DNA of 64,000 nt from Tachypleus tridentatus (lineage: Eukaryota > Arthropoda > Merostomata > Xiphosura > Limulidae): positions 169,081,874 to 169,145,873 of the forward strand of contig NC_134830.1 in NCBI RefSeq assembly GCF_004210375.1. Direction: 5' to 3'. The position numbers were made by a program, and so were the translations under genes. The notes under the pieces were generated by a model. It saw nothing but the letters and a program-made list of their open reading frames with translations, did no database searches and was not told the origin of the DNA. Of the stretch, positions 59,471-64,000 are shown piece after piece. Position 1 is the stretch's first letter; each line of letters starts with the position of its first letter.

Positions 59471-62400
59471 ATGCTCGTTGTCAACTTTGTGTTGTTGACT
59501 CTTCTGTCTGGTTCCGTTTGGACAAAAATGTGCCCCCCAGCGGAAGAAATTTTTCCTTGTGTCTGTCGAGAAGAACCAAATGTAGGGATTAGCAATTTTA
59601 ATTTTTGTGCCATTAATATAATTGTTAACGCGATCCTTTTGTGTTGCTAATACATCTGATAATGTGTTACTTTTATGCTGTTAATGTAGTTGTTTATTTT
59701 TAATTTTTAAAGGAAGACAACTTGTCGAACATCTTACTTGAGTGTTGCCAAGTTTCGGATGAACAGGTCTTGGAAGAAGTTATCGGGCAATTTCGGGGAT
59801 TAAGCATATACGAATTGAAGATTGAGAAATCATCTTTACCATATCTTCCTCACGGTTTATTATCCAACATCAGTGTTTCAAAATTTATTCTTTCCAAAAC
59901 AACCCTACCAGCTCTTATCCCGCCCATTCCTGGACCTTCCCCTTTTCAAGGTCTTGATAAAGTATTAAATTTGTTTCAAGTGTCCCAATGTGTAGGTCTG
60001 AACGGATGGGAATTGGAAGTACTAGGTAACCTGCAAAACCTGGAGTCCTTCATTATAAAGGACAGTGATCTTCATTTTGTTACTGACAAATTTAACGAGT
60101 TTCTTACAAAGAAGATGATATTTTTCACCATCAGCAATAACAAGATAAAGTATATAGATGACAAAGCCTTTACGCAGTTAATGGGAATAGAGATTTTTGA
60201 TATTTCAGGAAATGGAATATTTGAACTCAAACGATCTATGTTTCCTAGACCTGCTTCGAAACTGAACTTCCTTAACTTGGCGTAAGTTTTGTTTTTTTAT
60301 TAGTTTGTTATATACTATCTGGCTTAATTTTTTTCTAGACACAAATATAAAAAATTCGAGGAATACTGATATAATGAAGCTAACCCTAGTAATACCATAA
60401 TATTCGAATCTTCTTCACTAAAAATCGTTAAAGTTACACGTTCTTTTTCAAGCTCAAACCCTTTAATAAATCATTATATTTCATCTCACTGTCGTTTAGG
60501 GTGAATAACCTACAGACGCTTCCAGAAGATTTTTTTGAAGATATGCCTTCTTTGAAGTTCCTACTATTACAAGAGAACAAACTACAAACTTTACCTTCTG
60601 ACCCATTTAAGACAGTGTTTCAGAACTATGGTAACTTCTTCTTTTCTGGTAGGCCATATTCTAGTGTTTCTACTTTATCTTATTGTAGTTTCTTTTAGTT
60701 TATCTTATTATACTTCCTCTTAGTTTATTTGACCATACTTTCTCTTAGTTTATCTGATTGTACTTTCTCTTAATTTATCTAATTGTACTTTGTCTTGGTG
60801 TATCTAATCGTATTTCCTTTTAGTTTATCTAATTGTACTTTCTCTTAGTTTATTTTATTGTACCTTCTCTTAGTTTATCTAATTGTACGTCTTTTTTAGT
60901 TTATCAGATTGTACTTTCTTTTCATGAAAAGTTAGCAGTTTTAGTAAATATTTGTTTCGTGTTGTTACTAGGCCTGGCATGGCCTAGCGCGTTAAGGCGT
61001 GCACTTCGTAATCTGAGGGTCGCGGGTTCGCGCCCGAGTCGCGCCAAACATGCTCGCCCTCCCAGCCGTGGGGGCGTTATAATGTACGGTCAATCCCACT
61101 ATTCGTTGGTAAAAAAGTAGCCCAAGAGTTGGCGGTGGGTGGTGATGACTAACTGCCTTCCCTCTAGTCTTACACTGCTAAATTAGGGACGGCTAGCCCT
61201 CGAGTAGCTTTGTGCGAAATTCCAAAACAAACAAACTTGTTGTTACTGTTTTCCTTGCATGCAGTTCCCGAATCATTTTTCAAAATTCTTTTGAAAATTG
61301 CTTTAGAAAATCAGCTAATTGTGTACTTCTCTTTATTCATTTCAAAGGCTGAATGCAAACTAGTGATTAGCGTGCTCGGGCTGTTAATCTGAGAGCTTAT
61401 GGTCCTGGAACTTTGCCTCTAAAACGCGCTCCGCGTGTTGGGGCCGTGTATGTATTATAATTCCCCTCTTTGATCAAACAACAGTAACCCCAAGTTCCCA
61501 GTGAGTGTTATTGCCTGTCTTCCCATCATCTTTATCGATTCAAAATTAAGGACAGTTGTACTCAAATAGTCCTCGTGTAGCTCGCATAAATTTTGAGACA
61601 AACAAGTAAACGCTATAATGATAACTTTCCGTAAGTGTATCTCGAATCTCCATAAGTTACGGGTGTGGCCTAGTAGTTAACGTGCCAGATTGTGGTGTCA
61701 AATTTTAGGATTTTTGCCTAAAAAATCACGTTTTGCATTTTGAGACTGTGGATTCATTATAAGAGTGACGGTCATATCCCAAAAGTTGGCGGAGGCTATT
61801 GTTGACTATCACCCAAACCTAACAGTTCAAACTTATATATAGCTATATGCAAATAGCTTTTTTTGTGGCTTTTCATGAGGTTTAAGAAGCAAAAGTAAAA
61901 TTATTTAAAACCTGAAGTCATCCTTCGGTGTTACAGGGGTAAGTCTTCGGATTTATAATGCTAAAATCAATGGTTCGAATCCCTTTGCTTTGTTTGTTTG
62001 TGTTACATTTCACGTTCAGCTATACGAGGGCTATCTGTGCTAGCCGTCCCTAATTTACCAGTTTATGATTAGAGGGAAGGCAGCTAGTCATCATCACCCA
62101 CCACCAACTCTTGGGCTACTCTTTTACCAACGAACAGTGAGATTGATAACGCCCCCATGACTGAAAGGGTGAGCATGTTTGTTGTAACGGAGATTCAAAC
62201 CCGTGATCCTCATATTAGGAGTTGAGCGTCCTACCTACCTGACCACGCCACGTCCATCCCTTTCCTGGACGTGGCAGATAGCCTAATGTGATTTAGCTAT
62301 AATAAAGCACATAAATCCCAAATCCTCCCTAATAAGAATTGAGTTAAAGAAAATCCCCAAGAAGAAATAAAAAAGTAAATTTATTATAGATATGCTATTT

Positions 62401-63159
62401 TGAGTTGAAGTAATATCGTTTTGAGACAAGATAGTGATGTTAAAATTTTGATAAAAATAACTAAAATCATTGTTGATCAGTAACAACTGCGTAGTACACT
62501 ATTCTTCAAATGTTTGTTGTTTTTTAACACAAGACTTCACAATGGATTATATGCTCCCTGTACACCGATGGAAAATGACTGTTAAGTCCGATAACTTACC
62601 GTTGACGCATCGGATAGTTCTAAAATTGCCACTTTGTTTTAATATTTTAATATCGTTCACTACCTGTGTATAATATCCACATTACGTCATGAGGAGTAAT
62701 TTTACTTTTGTATGTTTCTCCTGTTACAACAGACTATGTGAAGAGCAACACTTCGTTTTGGTAATTCTAGGGTTATAAATTATATGTGATACAGATTTTA
62801 ATAAAATTCCTTTTTTTAGTTTTGGTCTGGTATGGCTAGGAGGTTATGGCACTCGATTTGTAATCTCAGGGTCAGGGTCGCGGGCTCGAACCCCTCTCAC
62901 ATAAAACATGCTCATGCAATTAGGAACGACTAACGCAGATAGCCCTCGTGTAACATAGCACGATATTCAAACCAAACATTTTAATTTTTATCTATGTTTT
63001 TAATCTTTAGGAAATCCAATAGTCTGTGACTGCCGACTTCGATGGATCACTATGATGATTCCCAGGCCAAAGCTCAACATGAAATGTGCCTGGCCTCCTG
63101 ATCTAATGGGCGTGCCTTTCAACGAAATTAAAACTCAACAACTTGTTTGTCGCATCTAG
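59471..63159 (+). CDS. Secreted leucine-rich-repeat protein, four coding exons, 325 aa
   Basis: Coding exons are 59,471-59,581, 59,713-60,281, 60,500-60,648 and 63,011-63,159. All three introns are GT-AG (phases 0, 2 and 1) and the frame closes exactly at TAG 63,157-63,159. Residues 1-18 form a signal peptide (MLVVNFVLLTLLSGSVWT). Residues 21-49 form a cysteine-rich N-cap (C21, C30, C32, C48, C49). LRRs follow to about 275 (ISNNKIKYIDDKAF, VNNLQTLPEDFFEDMPSLKF). An LRR C-terminal cap begins GNPIVCDCRLRW with C282, C284, C302 and C323. There is no transmembrane segment or kinase/TIR domain, so it is probably extracellular and binds a partner. From memory it resembles arthropod proteins annotated 'oplophorus-luciferin 2-monooxygenase non-catalytic subunit-like', a label that implies LRR fold and not luciferase function. 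The start at 59,471 is chosen because only it gives the signal peptide. An out-of-frame ATG lies 7 nt upstream. Confidence 0.9.
60656..60922. repeat. 25-bp minisatellite, about 11 units, in intron 3
   Basis: The unit is approximately CTTAGTTTATCTGATTGTAC followed by TTTCT. It begins within 10 bp of the exon 3 donor. T-rich and diverged. Confidence 0.9.
60970..61237 (+). mobile_element. SINE family 1, young subfamily, in intron 3
   Basis: TGTTGTTACT flanks the copy (60,960-60,969 and 61,238-61,247). It carries the GGCCTAGCGCG head and GTTCGCGCCCGAG variants of the subfamily seen at 1,707 and 51,228. Confidence 0.94.
61355..61880 (+). mobile_element. Two very old SINE-like remnants in intron 3
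   Basis: At about 61,355-61,610 and 61,665-61,865 words of family 1 occur in order (CCTGTCTTCCCATCATC, ATAGTCCTCGTGTAGCTCGC; GGTGTGGCCTAGTAGTTAAC, CCCAAAAGTTGGCGGAGGCT), but most sites have changed. Confidence 0.5.
61920..62312 (+). mobile_element. SINE family 2 split by a SINE family 1 insertion, in intron 3
   Basis: The first half (GATTTATAATGCTAAAATCA to GGTTCGAATCCC) ends at about 61,986. The second half (CTGGACGTGGCAGATAGCCT, then TTTAGCTATAATAAAGCACA) resumes at about 62,264. The intervening DNA is the family 1 copy. Confidence 0.88.
61990..62256 (-). mobile_element. SINE family 1 nested in SINE family 2
   Basis: The minus-strand copy is bounded by ATCCCTTT (about 61,979-61,986 and 62,256-62,263), which is the target-site duplication. 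Head GGCGTGGTCAGGTAGGTAGG, B box GGGTTTGAATCTCC, central block, then the CGTGAAATGTAACACAAACA tail. Confidence 0.88.
62313..62820. other. Intron 3 sequence without recognised content
   Basis: AT-rich. Two short frames on opposite strands (62,283-62,673) have no support. Confidence 0.45.
62823..62977 (+). mobile_element. SINE family 1 with large internal deletion, next to the exon 4 acceptor
   Basis: Head GTCTGGTATGGCTAGGAGGT, B box GGGCTCGAACCCC, then a jump from CATGCTC to AATTAGGAACGACTAACG and the tail ATAGCACGATATTCAAACCA. It ends only ~33 bp before exon 4, so it supplies or abuts the branch-point region. Confidence 0.85.
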
Positions 63160-63599
63160 TTGTTTACAGGCCGAAGACTTCCGTATGGCTGTTTTGAATG
63201 TGATTTATGGTCATATATCTTCGTCACTCTGAAATCGATAAGAGAAAATGATCGCCCAAATATTTCTATTGAACAGTAACTTTTGAATATTTTCATATAC
63301 ATTTTTGATGCATTCTAAAAGGTATGGTATTTTTCTCTAAACTCTTTAGTAGATTCAAATCATTGCGAATGAATGTTTCTATATTGTGTAAATCATATAT
63401 GTATACGTTTGTTTTAATGCTTTAAAAGCCTATTTCTTATTCATCTGCAATAGAACTTGGCTTAAGTTTGGACAAAATTACAAAACAAGCAATGAATTAA
63501 AACGGACTTTTGTTTGAAAAATGCTACATGGTTGCTTTGAGTTTGAATACTAAATAATAATAATAACCGTCGTTTTCTTGTTTCCGTTTCTTTAATAAA
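63160..63599 (+). other. Probable 3' untranslated region of the LRR gene
   Basis: There is no open frame or repeat after the TAG at 63,159. Candidate polyadenylation signals are ATTAAA (63,496-63,501) and AATAAA (63,594-63,599). The transcript end cannot be fixed from sequence alone. Confidence 0.45.
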
Positions 63600-63770
63600 T
63601 CGTGTGAGGCCTACTTTTTAATGGCTAGTGTTGCATTTATTTGGCCTACTTCATTTAAAGCCTATCCCACTTTTACTGTAATAAAATATGTGATGTCAGA
63701 AGACACAACATAACCAAAAGTGACGCTGAACGGTGAAAATTTTGAGAAGCTTCTTTTGAGAAGAAAGAAA

Positions 63771-63895
63771 GAAACGTTATTATAGTACAGATAGACACAA
63801 ACGTTATTATAGTACAGACAGACACAAACGTTATTATAGTACAGATAGACACAAACGTTATTATAGTACAGATAGACACAAACGTTATTATATCT
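63771..63895. repeat. 27-bp minisatellite, about 4.5 units
   Basis: The unit is AACGTTATTATAGTACAGAT followed by AGACACA. One unit has GACAGA for GATAGA. Minus-strand frames across it give a spurious repeat (YYNNVCVYL). Confidence 0.93.
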
Positions 63896-64000
63896 AAAAG
63901 TACACGTTTGATTAAGTACAATTCTGGACGTATTTTCTACATCCATAAACTAATTTACGATGTACATATTAATTTGCTGCTTAGATCGATGGCCACAAGT

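Overview
This is a eukaryotic, AT-rich, repeat-dominated window with long gene-free stretches, GT-AG introns and about 24 copies of tRNA-derived SINEs. The most abundant SINE (tRNA-like head, central block with GGTGGGTGGTGATGACTAG, tail ending GCGCGAAATTCAAAACAAAC) is one I associate from memory with horseshoe crab (Xiphosura) genomes. With CR1-like LINE, Penelope-like and Tc1 remnants it suggests a chelicerate, most likely a horseshoe crab. No database was searched.

Layout. 1-28,669: mostly non-genic. It holds SINEs, one decayed CR1-like LINE (2,575-6,620, minus) whose reverse-transcriptase segment has expanded into an 85-bp tandem array, a second LINE endonuclease fragment (8,290-8,980), a pair of 241-bp MITEs, and a Tc1 DNA transposon with TA duplications and ~215-bp compound inverted repeats (17,050-18,618, transposase frameshifted). 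Two stretches look exon-like but are unproven (25,059-25,140 and 27,890-28,118).

28,670-48,120: the most striking structure, a ~19.5-kb array of 3.6 tandem units of ~5.2-5.4 kb. Each complete unit carries a Penelope-like element flanked by inverted repeats, a 90-bp minisatellite, a SINE remnant and a minus-strand tRNA-Cys(GCA) gene (intact in units 2 and 3, damaged in unit 1, absent from truncated unit 4). The pattern of shared variants between units is mosaic, as expected from unequal exchange or gene conversion, or from assembly collapse.

48,121-56,360: SINEs (several with clear target-site duplications, one nested in another SINE), a compact Penelope-like relic made mainly of its inverted ends, and minisatellites of ~50 bp and 33 bp.

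56,640-63,600: the one confident protein gene. It encodes a 325-residue secreted leucine-rich-repeat protein in four coding exons with phase-consistent GT-AG introns: signal peptide, cysteine-rich N-terminal cap, LRRs and a four-cysteine C-terminal cap. A likely noncoding first exon ends at 56,939. Intron 3 has been heavily colonised by SINEs and a 25-bp minisatellite. I see no operon-like or pathway-level link to other genes in the window.
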